From Magnetococcales bacterium (lineage in GTDB: Bacteria; Pseudomonadota; Magnetococcia; Magnetococcales; DC0425bin3): a stretch of DNA of 51,055 nt. This document shows, piece by piece, positions 43,072 to 51,055 of this stretch (its first letter is position 1; every line of letters begins with the position of its first letter). Both the position numbers and the translations under genes were made by a program. The DNA lies in NCBI GenBank assembly GCA_015228935.1, contig JADGCO010000022.1:1-51055 (forward strand). Reading direction: 5' to 3'. A model generated the notes under the pieces. The model saw only the letters and a list, made by a program, of their open reading frames with translations. It searched no databases and was not told the origin of the DNA.

Positions 43072-46000
43072 TCAATCGACGTTGAGGGGTTTCTCAACGG
43101 CGGGCTTTTTTTGGCTGACACTCTTGTTTGTTTGAGAGGGTGATTTGTTTTTTTTGCCAGAATTTTTTTTGCTGGTCACCGGTTTTTTATGGCTGACGCT
43201 CTTTTTATCATCCTTTATTTCCACCGGTTTTTCAACATCAGGTTCATTCCGAGTCGCGGATTGTGTGTCATCGGCCCGCTCCCGGGTCGCGGATTTTCTG
43301 CTGGCCGGATTGTCCCGGGTCGCGGATTGTTTGCCAATGGCTTGCTCCCGGGTCGCGGATTGTTTGCTGGCCGGATTGTCCCGGGTCGCGGATATTTCGC
43401 CATCGGGTTGATCCCGGTTCACGGATTGATTGCTGACCGGACTCTCCCTGTCGGTCAGCTTGTTCAGATCGGCAGGATTGTTGATGACTGACTGATTTTT
43501 ATCAATGATCAACTCCTTGCCGGTACTGGTCTGGTCCACTGTCGGGCTGCCGGCGATCTGGCTTTGATCGATTTCCGGGGATTTTTCTGTGGCGCTCTTT
43601 GGTTCGGCCCCTTTCTCCGCATCCTGGGAAGGTGTGTCAAAAGGTCGGGACATTTTCAGCAATTTTCCGGGCAGGTTGATGATGTCGCGCACAATGCCCG
43701 GTGCCAGACTGTCCATGGGTTTGATGCGGGTGACAGGATCCGACCAGGGACCGCTGACTTGAAACTGCGTTTCCAGAATGGCCTCCCGACTGCCGGCAAC
43801 AAGCTTGCCCAGAATGGGAACCCGGTTGATGATGCGGTCGATGGTCTGAAGAGGCTGAATCCCCACCAGTAGATCCAATTGCCGGGTGACGAGATTGACA
43901 TCGCCCGAAGCCACGATTTTCATGGAGGGTCCCACCAATGCCCATTGGTCGGTATGCCAGAGACCATTTTCAAGGGTAAAATTGCCATGCATTTTTTCAT
44001 AATAGAAACCGGTCCCGGCCAGATCGGGCCGGTCGCCCACCAACAGGTTGGGCAAGTCCGGAATGGAAAGCAATCCCAACAAGCTGGCCAGCAGATGCAA
44101 ACGCCGCACAATTCCTTTGTGGGATTCGATCTCCCCCTTGCCGGTCAAATGCTGCAACAGGGAGTGACTGGCTGCAGGCAGGTTTCCCGCCAGATCCAGG
44201 TTGAGGGTGGCTTTCCCCCCCTGCATGCCCTGGTGACGATCCAATCCTTTCAGCAGGTTGCCCAGATTGTCGCTGATGAGCCGAAAGCGACCGGAATAGG
44301 GGCCGAATCCTGGTTTTTTCAGCCAGCGAAATTCCCCCGATTCGAGACGATGCACAAAGCCATCCTGGTTGTAAAGCAGGCGGTCGAACTTGTACCCTTC
44401 CGGCTGCATGCGCAGACCGATTTCCATATCCCGCGCCGATTCATCCTGGGCCAGGATGATCCGCCGGGCAAATCCATGTACATGCCAATGCGGCCAGGCT
44501 TTTCTGGCAGGTGTGGCCTTGTCGCCTTTGGGCACCGAATCTGGAGAAGAGTCCGGCAGTTCGAACAGTTTCAAAAGCGGTCGCACATCCAGGACATCCC
44601 AAACCATCTCGGTTTTCCATTCCGGATCCTCTCCCGTGGCCCTGGCCTTCCTGACCAGTTTGAAAAAACCAAGTGTCTCTCCCAGTTGCAGGCGATCCAG
44701 GACCAGTTGCCCGGAGTAGGTATCCAGACCCAGCGTGCCGGCCCCCTCGAAATTCAGATTGCCCAATCGACTTGAAAGACGTTGAAAAACAATATTTTTT
44801 TGATCAGGATCAAGGAAACCGGTTCCGATGAGATTGCCCGGATCCTTGTCGCTCTTGACCCAGCCCAGTTTGCCGGCCACCGGCCAGGTATCGGCATCCA
44901 CCCGCAGATCAAAATGAAATCGCGCATCCTGCGGAAGTTTCGAGAGTTCCAGGTGAAAGGGCGTTTCCGGCAATGAATTGCTTTTGGCCGGATCCAACAG
45001 GGGTTGCAGGGCCTCCTGCACCTGCCCACTCAGGGCAAGGGCATCGACGTCGAGGAGAAGATGGGTTTTGACCGGATCGTGGTAGTCCTTGACATTCAGG
45101 GTACCCTGGAACGGCATTTTGTTGAACACTCCGGAATCCGCGCTCAATTTCAATTCGCTGGTGTTGAGCGTGAGTTTTCCAGAGAGTTGCTCGATGGGGG
45201 TATCCAGGAAGGGCAATTTAAGAAAGGCATCGGTCAGTTCCACATTGCCCTGAAAGGTGGAACGCTCCAGGTGTTCCAGCGGAAGGGACACCTTCAGGTG
45301 GGCAGGGCCATGGCCAACGACCCGCAACTCCGTCAGCCCTAACGCTTGATCCCAGCGCAGACTCGGATGAGCGATAAACTCCTTCCAGATGGATTGCAGG
45401 TCCGCCTGAGTGGTGGCATCGATGATGACGACTGGATTGAGCAGCATGTTGGGTATGCCAACCTGGCCACGAATCTGCCGGGATTGACCTATGGTACCAT
45501 CCGTCACCATGGCCAACATGGAAAGACGATCAAAAATCAGATGCGTCGTCAGCCTGGTCACCGGCGGCAACCCTTTATGGAACAATAAATCTGTCCCGGA
45601 CACATCCCCTTCGATCCGGAAAATCCAGCCATTTTTTCGGGTCAACTTGTCGTCAGGAAAAGGAATCTGGGCAACAGGACCCAGAATTCGGGCGGTGGCA
45701 CGATTGACGCGACCGTTTTTCAGGGAACGGTCCAGCCAATCGACAAGCTCCCTGGACATGATGGCCACGGGATAAAAATGGTTGGCCTGTTCCACAGGAA
45801 CGCCGCTCGCTTCCGCATGCAGATCCAGGATGGGATCCGGCCCATCGAGGTCATGCAGGGTCAATCCTCCCGTGGCCCGACCCTGGGTATTCAGCAAATC
45901 AAAGCGCGTGACCACAAGATTCCAAAAACCGGATGGTTTGGTTTTTTGGATGGTACCGTGCGCATTCAAACGGGTCACGGAGAAGGGCCAGCGAAACAGG

Positions 46001-47175
46001 GGTTTCCAGGTCAATGTCCCGGAACCAGCCTGCAAGCGCCATTTGGCCGTGGTCGGCAGGTCCGTTCCCCCCTGAATGTCGGCCTTGATATGCAAAGGCG
46101 TCGTCAACTCACCCAGGGGAAAATAAGGGGCAAGAGAATTCCGGAAATCGACCGGACGCAGATCGGTCAAACCGGCATTCAGATGCCAGCGGCCATTGTC
46201 CTGAAATTTTCCGGACACATTGACGGGAATTTTGCCACGGGCATGCTGGAGGATGGTATGCGCTTTCAGGTCCATGCCCTGCCTGGGATCAATATGCGCA
46301 TTGATGTGCAGATTTCCCCAGATTTTGTAGGGTTCCCAGGCAATCAGCTCCGGAAACAAAGGCGTCAACAAGGGGAGGCCTGCACCGAATATCCTGGCCC
46401 GCAATTGCCAGGCACCCTGGAGGTCGGGTATGCCTTGGATGTCGATGACGGCCAACCGATTGTTCCAGGCAATGCGTCCATCGGCCTTCAAGGCAAGAAG
46501 AGCGTGATCCTTGTCCTGTTCCAGATTCAAGACCCAATCCTGGATCCGGAGTATTTCCCGCTGATCCTCGACGCGAATCGACACATCGTTGAGAATCATC
46601 TGTTCGATGGGAAACGGCGCATGGAACAGGCTCACGACCCATGAAAATCTTTCCAGAATCCCATGCAACCCAGGCTTGTCATCCGCATCCTGTCCACGCC
46701 CTTTCCGGACCTGATCGGACTCAGCGGCTTTGGGAATGTTCAAGGTCAGGTCTTGCAGGCGAAGTTCAGAGATCAGCGGTTCGCGTCGCAACCAGGCCAG
46801 AGGTGCCACGGTACAGGTGGCAAAGCCACTGTGAAAGGAAGAGGGATCCGTAGCGGACCTGGCCAGGGAAATGTTTTTGGCCCAGATGCGAAGAATCGCT
46901 CCCTGGGTGGAGACTCCCAGGGATCCCGAAAGCCAGTGCCAACCGGTCATGCGGGTCAATGCAGGTGTGACGTAGGGAGATTGATTCGATATCTCAATAC
47001 CATGGGATGAAATATAAATTCCGGCAGTGAGCAACGACAACAGAACGCCCCAGGTCAACAGCCAATACAAGCGTCTGACCCAAATCAGAAATCGCCAAAA
47101 TAAATGCTCTTCTCCCCTTGTCTGGCTTGGAGTCGGTGGTGGTGGTGAAGATATTTCGGGTTCGGATGCCATCAT
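43072..47175 (-). CDS. YhdP/AsmA-like envelope protein with repeat tail
   Basis: A 1367-aa protein with one N-terminal membrane span (about 38-57) and a very long periplasmic part rich in beta structure. Segments such as LDRLQLGETLGFFKLV and, near the C-terminus, KIVASGDVNLVTRQLDLLVG followed by PLQTIDRIINRVPILGKLV match the YhdP/AsmA-like family, whose members form bridges moving phospholipids to the outer membrane. After about residue 1190 the chain is low-complexity: an 11-residue repeat block and then a Lys/Ser-rich basic end (SVSQKKPAVEKP), not usual for YhdP. It heads the unit with pdxJ and acpS and is divergent from glnE. Confidence 0.8.
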   Translation of the reverse strand: MMASEPEISSPPPPTPSQTRGEEHLFWRFLIWVRRLYWLLTWGVLLSLLTAGIYISSHGIEISNQSPYVTPALTRMTGWHWLSGSLGVSTQGAILRIWAKNISLARSATDPSSFHSGFATCTVAPLAWLRREPLISELRLQDLTLNIPKAAESDQVRKGRGQDADDKPGLHGILERFSWVVSLFHAPFPIEQMILNDVSIRVEDQREILRIQDWVLNLEQDKDHALLALKADGRIAWNNRLAVIDIQGIPDLQGAWQLRARIFGAGLPLLTPLFPELIAWEPYKIWGNLHINAHIDPRQGMDLKAHTILQHARGKIPVNVSGKFQDNGRWHLNAGLTDLRPVDFRNSLAPYFPLGELTTPLHIKADIQGGTDLPTTAKWRLQAGSGTLTWKPLFRWPFSVTRLNAHGTIQKTKPSGFWNLVVTRFDLLNTQGRATGGLTLHDLDGPDPILDLHAEASGVPVEQANHFYPVAIMSRELVDWLDRSLKNGRVNRATARILGPVAQIPFPDDKLTRKNGWIFRIEGDVSGTDLLFHKGLPPVTRLTTHLIFDRLSMLAMVTDGTIGQSRQIRGQVGIPNMLLNPVVIIDATTQADLQSIWKEFIAHPSLRWDQALGLTELRVVGHGPAHLKVSLPLEHLERSTFQGNVELTDAFLKLPFLDTPIEQLSGKLTLNTSELKLSADSGVFNKMPFQGTLNVKDYHDPVKTHLLLDVDALALSGQVQEALQPLLDPAKSNSLPETPFHLELSKLPQDARFHFDLRVDADTWPVAGKLGWVKSDKDPGNLIGTGFLDPDQKNIVFQRLSSRLGNLNFEGAGTLGLDTYSGQLVLDRLQLGETLGFFKLVRKARATGEDPEWKTEMVWDVLDVRPLLKLFELPDSSPDSVPKGDKATPARKAWPHWHVHGFARRIILAQDESARDMEIGLRMQPEGYKFDRLLYNQDGFVHRLESGEFRWLKKPGFGPYSGRFRLISDNLGNLLKGLDRHQGMQGGKATLNLDLAGNLPAASHSLLQHLTGKGEIESHKGIVRRLHLLASLLGLLSIPDLPNLLVGDRPDLAGTGFYYEKMHGNFTLENGLWHTDQWALVGPSMKIVASGDVNLVTRQLDLLVGIQPLQTIDRIINRVPILGKLVAGSREAILETQFQVSGPWSDPVTRIKPMDSLAPGIVRDIINLPGKLLKMSRPFDTPSQDAEKGAEPKSATEKSPEIDQSQIAGSPTVDQTSTGKELIIDKNQSVINNPADLNKLTDRESPVSNQSVNRDQPDGEISATRDNPASKQSATREQAIGKQSATRDNPASRKSATRERADDTQSATRNEPDVEKPVEIKDDKKSVSHKKPVTSKKNSGKKNKSPSQTNKSVSQKKPAVEKPLNVD
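43231..43428. repeat. 33-bp in-frame tandem repeat, six units
   Basis: Six units of 11 residues with consensus QSATRxxxxxx (QSATREQAIGK, QSATRDNPASR, KSATRERADDT, QSATRNEPDVE and two diverged). The block sits in the C-terminal tail of the YhdP-like protein. Confidence 0.88.
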
Positions 47176-47280
47176 CTCTTTTGGGAAACCCCTGTCAGTG
47201 TGTTATCTATTGTATGTCACACGGCCTGATAAAATCATGGGTTTGTCGTACCGGTCATTCGTCAAAATCCTGGGGAGACG

Positions 47281-50200
47281 TTGGAATTGCTTATGGACAG
47301 GCAGCGTTGGAATGGTGTGGGTCTGGCTGATGAGGCCATGGAGGCTGTGGCCGTGTTGGCCGCGCAGACTGCCGAACCCGAAGGGGTCATGACCCGTTTT
47401 GACCGTTATTTGGCCACCCATGGTGAAGATGCCACGCGCATGGCACCCCTGGTGGCCGCTCTGAATGATACCGTTTGGCGGCGGCGTCTGGTGCTGGCCT
47501 TTGGCAACTCGCCGTTTTTGGCCAATATTGTCCAACGCTGGCCCCAATTTTTGCAGGAACTCATGGCGGAGGAAGCGATCATTCCGGAGCCGGGACTTTT
47601 GCTACACCAGATTTGTACGGCAGTGTTGGCCACTTCAGACCTGGAAAGTGCCGAACGGGTTCTCCGCGAATGGAAACATCGGGAATTTTTGCGGATCGGC
47701 CTGTTGGATCTGGCCACGGAAATCACTTTGCTGACCACAACCAACGCCTTGACCGCCTTGGCCGAAGCCTGCCTGGAGGGGGGCTGGCGCTGGCTGGATC
47801 GCACCCTGACCCAACAACTGGGCCAACCCATGATCGAAAAAGCCGGAGAAACCCCGGTCCCCAGCCGCTTCACCATCCTGGGCATGGGCAAGCTGGGGGC
47901 GGGCGAACTCAATTTTTCGTCAGACATCGATTTGATTTATCTCTACGACCATGACGAAGGCAAGACCACGGGTCCCCGTTCCACCTCCATCAAAAGCTAC
48001 TACATCCGGCTGGGACGGGATTTGATCAAGCTTCTGTCGCGCCAGACTGCCGACGGCATGGTATTCCGGCTCGATTTGCGTCTGCGGCCCGAGGGGGAAA
48101 GCGGCGACCTGTGCCTCTCCTGCCGGTCGGCGGAAATCTATTATGAATCCTGGGGCCAGACCTGGGAGCGGGCTGCCATGATCAAGGCCAGACCGGTGGC
48201 CGGCGACCTGGAGCTGGGAGCCGCTTTTCTGAAACGATTGCAGCCATTCATTTACCGCCGCTATCTCGATTATGCCGCCCTGGACGCCATCCGGGACATG
48301 AAACACCGAATCGACCGCAAAATTCATCAAATCGAGGATTACCATCGCAATCTGAAGCTCGGTTACGGAGGCATCCGGGAGATTGAATTTTTTGTCCAAT
48401 CGCAGCAATTGATCCGGGGTGGCAGCGATGCTCGTTTGCGCTCACGGGAAACCATCCCGACCTTATTGATGTTGGGCGGCCTGGGCCATGTCGATCCGCA
48501 AACTGTGGAGACGCTCTCCGAAGCCTACACCTTTCTGCGCACCCTGGAACACCGTCTGCAAATTGAACGGGAACAGCAGATACACTCCCTGCCGGAAGAG
48601 GCCGAGGCATTGCACAAAGTGGCCCGCCGGGCCGGATTTCCCGATTCGGCCACCTTGATGGCCAAAGTGAAACAAATCACGGATGGGGTCCACCATGCCT
48701 ATCGGGGCCTGTTTCTGGAAGGTGAACGGGTTCGTCAGGAAAAAAGCGATCCCGTAGTGGCCGCCTTGTTGGCTTGTGACCCTCATGCCGAAACCGGTTT
48801 GACGGCCCTGCGCCAGGCAGGATTTGTCAATCCTGAACGCGCCAGACAACTCCTGAAAATTCTTCAGGAAGGACCGCCGGGAATGACATTGCCGGAGACC
48901 ACCTTGAAATGGTACGGGCTTCTGGCCCCGCTGCTTTTGGGAGAAATTTTGCAGGCTTCGGATCAGGATATGGCCCTGGAAAACACCGAGGCCTTCCTGC
49001 TGCGCATCGGGGCACGTGCCAACTATCTGGCCCTTATGGTCGAACATCCCCTGGTCCTGCATTTGCTGATTCCCCTGTTTGGTGCCTCGCCGTTTCTCTC
49101 CCGATTTTTGAATCATCATCCAGAGCTGATGGACAGTCTGATCACCCGGGATTTTCTGGAACAGCCACCGGATCGCAGCCGTATGGGCAATGCACTTCTG
49201 GAACAAATAAGCCGGGCTGAGGATGACGAAGAGCGGATCCGGGTGTTGCATGAGTTTAAAAATACCGAAGTCCTGCGCATCGGAATTCGCGATTTGTCGG
49301 AAATTTCCGAATTGTCGGAGACCATGACGGCACTCTCCACGCTGGCGGATGTGGTGTTGACCCAGGTATTGACAGATGCGCGGCGGGAGTTGGAAAAGCG
49401 CCATGGCGTGCCTTGCTGGCTGACGCCGGAAGGCGAAAAGCGCCCGGCCCAGTTTGTCATTCTGGCCCTGGGCAAGCTCGGTGGCCGGGAATTGAACTAT
49501 GCCTCGGATCTTGATCTGATTTTTGTCCACGATGGCAGCGGTGCGGCACAATATACCGATGGCGAAAAATCGCTTGCCAATGGCGTCTTTTTTACCAGAC
49601 TGGGACAAAAAATCATTTCGGTCATTACAACCATGACCCGGTCGGGGCGTCTCTATGAACTGGACATGCGTTTGCGGCCCTCCGGCAACTCCGGACCTCT
49701 GGTCACGGCGCTTGACTCTTTTCTCCATTACCAGAGCAAGGATGCCTGGACCTGGGAACATCAGGCCTTGACAAGGGTCCGGGTGGTGGCTGGTGATCTC
49801 GAACTGGCCAACCAGTTGAACGAAGCAGTACGAAATATTTTGCGCCTTCCCCGGGATCCGACCCGTATTGGTCAGGAAATCAGCGAGATGCGAGCCAGAA
49901 TTGCCCGGGAAAAGGGTCCTCCCCCCGGAAGCCTGGATATCAAGCTGAGTCTGGGGGGCATTGTGGACATTGAGTTTTTGACGCAATATTTCATCCTGAG
50001 TCAGGCCCACACCCACCCCCGCCTGCAACAACGCAGCACTCTGAGTACCTTGCTGGCCGCCGGTGCGGCCAAACTTTTATCCCCGGAGGATCTCGACCGC
50101 CTGACAAATACATATAATTTTCTGCGCCTGGTGGAAAACCGGCTGCGTCTGTTGCATGATCGCCCGGAAAATCGGATCGGCCCGGACCCTCTCCTGCACA

Positions 50201-50331
50201 AACGCCTGGTGCGTCTTTGTCGCCTGCCTGCCACGACTGAAATAATCCCCCTCCTCCAGGATTATTTCATGCGCGTTCAGGAAATTTGCCGGAAACACCT
50301 TGTGAATTATCCGGTTGCCAATCCCACTTGA
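47281..50331 (+). CDS. glnE: Glutamine synthetase adenylyltransferase/adenylyl-removing enzyme
   Basis: A 1016-aa bifunctional enzyme that adenylylates and deadenylylates glutamine synthetase under control of PII. Both nucleotidyltransferase domains are intact: GMGKLGAGELNFSSDIDLIY (from about 200) for removal and ALGKLGGRELNYASDLDLIF (from about 729) for transfer, each followed by a GlnE helical domain (RMDLRLRPEG-type segments FRLDLRLRPEGESG and ELDMRLRPSGNSG). The start is uncertain: TTG at 47281 or 47287, or ATG at 47293; the GGGGAG at 47272 fits TTG 47287 best by spacing. Confidence 0.95.
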   Translation: MELLMDRQRWNGVGLADEAMEAVAVLAAQTAEPEGVMTRFDRYLATHGEDATRMAPLVAALNDTVWRRRLVLAFGNSPFLANIVQRWPQFLQELMAEEAIIPEPGLLLHQICTAVLATSDLESAERVLREWKHREFLRIGLLDLATEITLLTTTNALTALAEACLEGGWRWLDRTLTQQLGQPMIEKAGETPVPSRFTILGMGKLGAGELNFSSDIDLIYLYDHDEGKTTGPRSTSIKSYYIRLGRDLIKLLSRQTADGMVFRLDLRLRPEGESGDLCLSCRSAEIYYESWGQTWERAAMIKARPVAGDLELGAAFLKRLQPFIYRRYLDYAALDAIRDMKHRIDRKIHQIEDYHRNLKLGYGGIREIEFFVQSQQLIRGGSDARLRSRETIPTLLMLGGLGHVDPQTVETLSEAYTFLRTLEHRLQIEREQQIHSLPEEAEALHKVARRAGFPDSATLMAKVKQITDGVHHAYRGLFLEGERVRQEKSDPVVAALLACDPHAETGLTALRQAGFVNPERARQLLKILQEGPPGMTLPETTLKWYGLLAPLLLGEILQASDQDMALENTEAFLLRIGARANYLALMVEHPLVLHLLIPLFGASPFLSRFLNHHPELMDSLITRDFLEQPPDRSRMGNALLEQISRAEDDEERIRVLHEFKNTEVLRIGIRDLSEISELSETMTALSTLADVVLTQVLTDARRELEKRHGVPCWLTPEGEKRPAQFVILALGKLGGRELNYASDLDLIFVHDGSGAAQYTDGEKSLANGVFFTRLGQKIISVITTMTRSGRLYELDMRLRPSGNSGPLVTALDSFLHYQSKDAWTWEHQALTRVRVVAGDLELANQLNEAVRNILRLPRDPTRIGQEISEMRARIAREKGPPPGSLDIKLSLGGIVDIEFLTQYFILSQAHTHPRLQQRSTLSTLLAAGAAKLLSPEDLDRLTNTYNFLRLVENRLRLLHDRPENRIGPDPLLHKRLVRLCRLPATTEIIPLLQDYFMRVQEICRKHLVNYPVANPT

Positions 50332-50363
50332 CCCCAGTCACACTTGCCGGAATTACTCATGAT

Positions 50364-50795
50364 ATGACTTCTTTTACCCTGCACCCCGACCTGGCCCGCG
50401 CTGGCATATTTCTTGGAAAGCTCTCTCTTTCGCAACTTTTGCTGATGAACGATGCCCGCTATCCCTGGCTTGTTCTGGTTCCGGAACGTCCAGGTTTGCG
50501 GGATTTTGATGAAGTTGCCGGCGATGACGTTCCCCTCCTCCACGCCGATATTTCCCTGGTTTGTTCCACCTTGCGACATTTGTTTCATCCCGACAAACTG
50601 AACGTTGCCTCATTGGGCAACATGGTTCCCCAACTTCACATTCATGTCATTGCCCGTTTTCAGACCGATGCCGCATGGCCTCATCCGGTATGGGGGGTAT
50701 ACCCTCCCCTTCCCTATTCGGAAGAGTTGCTGGAAAAACGCTTGATATCAATAAAATCCGCAATTGATATACAAACGTCAAACTTTCTGAAATAA
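50364..50795 (+). CDS. HIT-family protein
   Basis: About 143 aa from the ATG at 50364. The segment LGNMVPQLHIHVIARFQTDA carries the histidine triad in the Q-x-H-x-H form, and WPHPVWG follows as in proteobacterial HIT proteins. Relatives hydrolyse dinucleoside polyphosphates or nucleotidyl adducts. It follows glnE by 32 bp and may be co-transcribed. Confidence 0.85.
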   Translation: MTSFTLHPDLARAGIFLGKLSLSQLLLMNDARYPWLVLVPERPGLRDFDEVAGDDVPLLHADISLVCSTLRHLFHPDKLNVASLGNMVPQLHIHVIARFQTDAAWPHPVWGVYPPLPYSEELLEKRLISIKSAIDIQTSNFLK

Positions 50796-50802
50796 CGGAA
50801 CA

Positions 50803-51055
50803 TCACTGCCCGTTATCGTTTGTTTTCCCTTGAACCGGCGATGGCTCTTTTGCACCTGGTTGCCATTCCGGATGCTCTTTATACCATTGCTCTTTATATT
50901 CTTCCGAAGTTTCGCTTTCTTCAGAATTATAATTTGAAATCACGACCTCCAATAAAATTTCGGAGACCATGCTTGAAACGAATCTGCCATACAGGATTTC
51001 AATACTTCCGCAAAATATACTCTCGCTTGACCCCCATTGCCCACAATAAAAAACA
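50803..51055 (-). CDS. C-terminal part of an unidentified protein (5' end outside the window)
   Basis: The minus-strand frame ending at a TGA at 50803-50805 stays open to the window edge, 84 codons. It reads IEILYGRFVSSMVSEILLEV, then VISNYNSEESETSEEYKEQW and a Pro/Lys-rich end. It is AT-rich compared with glnE. No family is recognised; the length of open frame and the hydrophilic, acidic tail are the only support. Confidence 0.4.
   Translation of the reverse strand, partial: VFYCGQWGSSESIFCGSIEILYGRFVSSMVSEILLEVVISNYNSEESETSEEYKEQWYKEHPEWQPGAKEPSPVQGKTNDNGQ

Noticed and set aside
48463-50031. 522-aa minus-strand frame opposite glnE
   Set aside because: Antisense shadow of a clearly conserved glnE.

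Overview
The window looks like part of a GC-rich proteobacterial chromosome, most likely alphaproteobacterial or a Magnetococcales-type relative. This placement is an inference from gene content: a PopZ-like N-terminal motif, a BamE lipoprotein divergent from a ubiquinol-cytochrome c chaperone, an rlpA-dac pair, and many toxin-antitoxin and Rpn-type genes. No magnetosome genes are visible.

Layout. 1-4.3 kb (minus strand) is an envelope block: an MltB-type lytic transglycosylase, RlpA, a PBP5-type carboxypeptidase and the start of a PopZ-like protein with a 13-residue acidic tandem repeat. 4.4-8.3 kb (plus) is a heterodimeric MdlA/MdlB-type ABC exporter. 8.3-14.1 kb is an AT-rich island with a tight three-gene minus-strand operon: a multi-domain TIR protein, a compact nSTAND1 ATPase, and a long nSTAND1 protein with a membrane segment, coiled coil and helical repeats. 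The island is bounded by two near-identical ~0.8 kb copies of the 3' end of the exporter gene. 15-17 kb holds hicAB, a transposase remnant and an Rpn-type nuclease.

17.2-24.4 kb holds aroB, the bifunctional penicillin-binding protein PBP1A, an ADP-ribosyltransferase remnant next to a 73-aa gene, a LuxR-type response regulator that lacks its phosphoacceptor aspartate, a repeat-tailed lipoprotein and a small exported protein. 24.5-26.6 kb is a graveyard of whole and broken toxin-antitoxin modules (HicAB twice, VapBC-like, and YafQ-like and BrnT-like fragments), ending at a tRNA-Leu(CAA). 27.2-31.8 kb holds MTA deaminase, an MTA/MTI phosphorylase and BamE (minus), then the cytochrome bc1 chaperone and pgk (plus).

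32.3-36.9 kb is a second candidate conflict locus: a 1259-aa metallophosphoesterase-NACHT fusion with a long four-residue repeat, followed by a small gene and a DUF2335-type membrane protein. 36.9-41.7 kb is a signalling operon (YfiR-like protein, hybrid histidine kinase, REC-histidine kinase). 41.9-47.2 kb is a YhdP/AsmA-like giant with pdxJ and acpS. 47.3-50.8 kb holds glnE and a HIT-family protein. The last bases carry the C-terminal part of an unidentified minus-strand gene.

The best candidates for an undescribed system are the TIR/nSTAND1/nSTAND1 operon on its repeat-bounded island and the phosphoesterase-NACHT protein with its length-variable repeat. Both have the architecture of nucleotide-binding, abortive-infection immune proteins. 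Assigning them to antiphage defence is inference from domains, not demonstrated.
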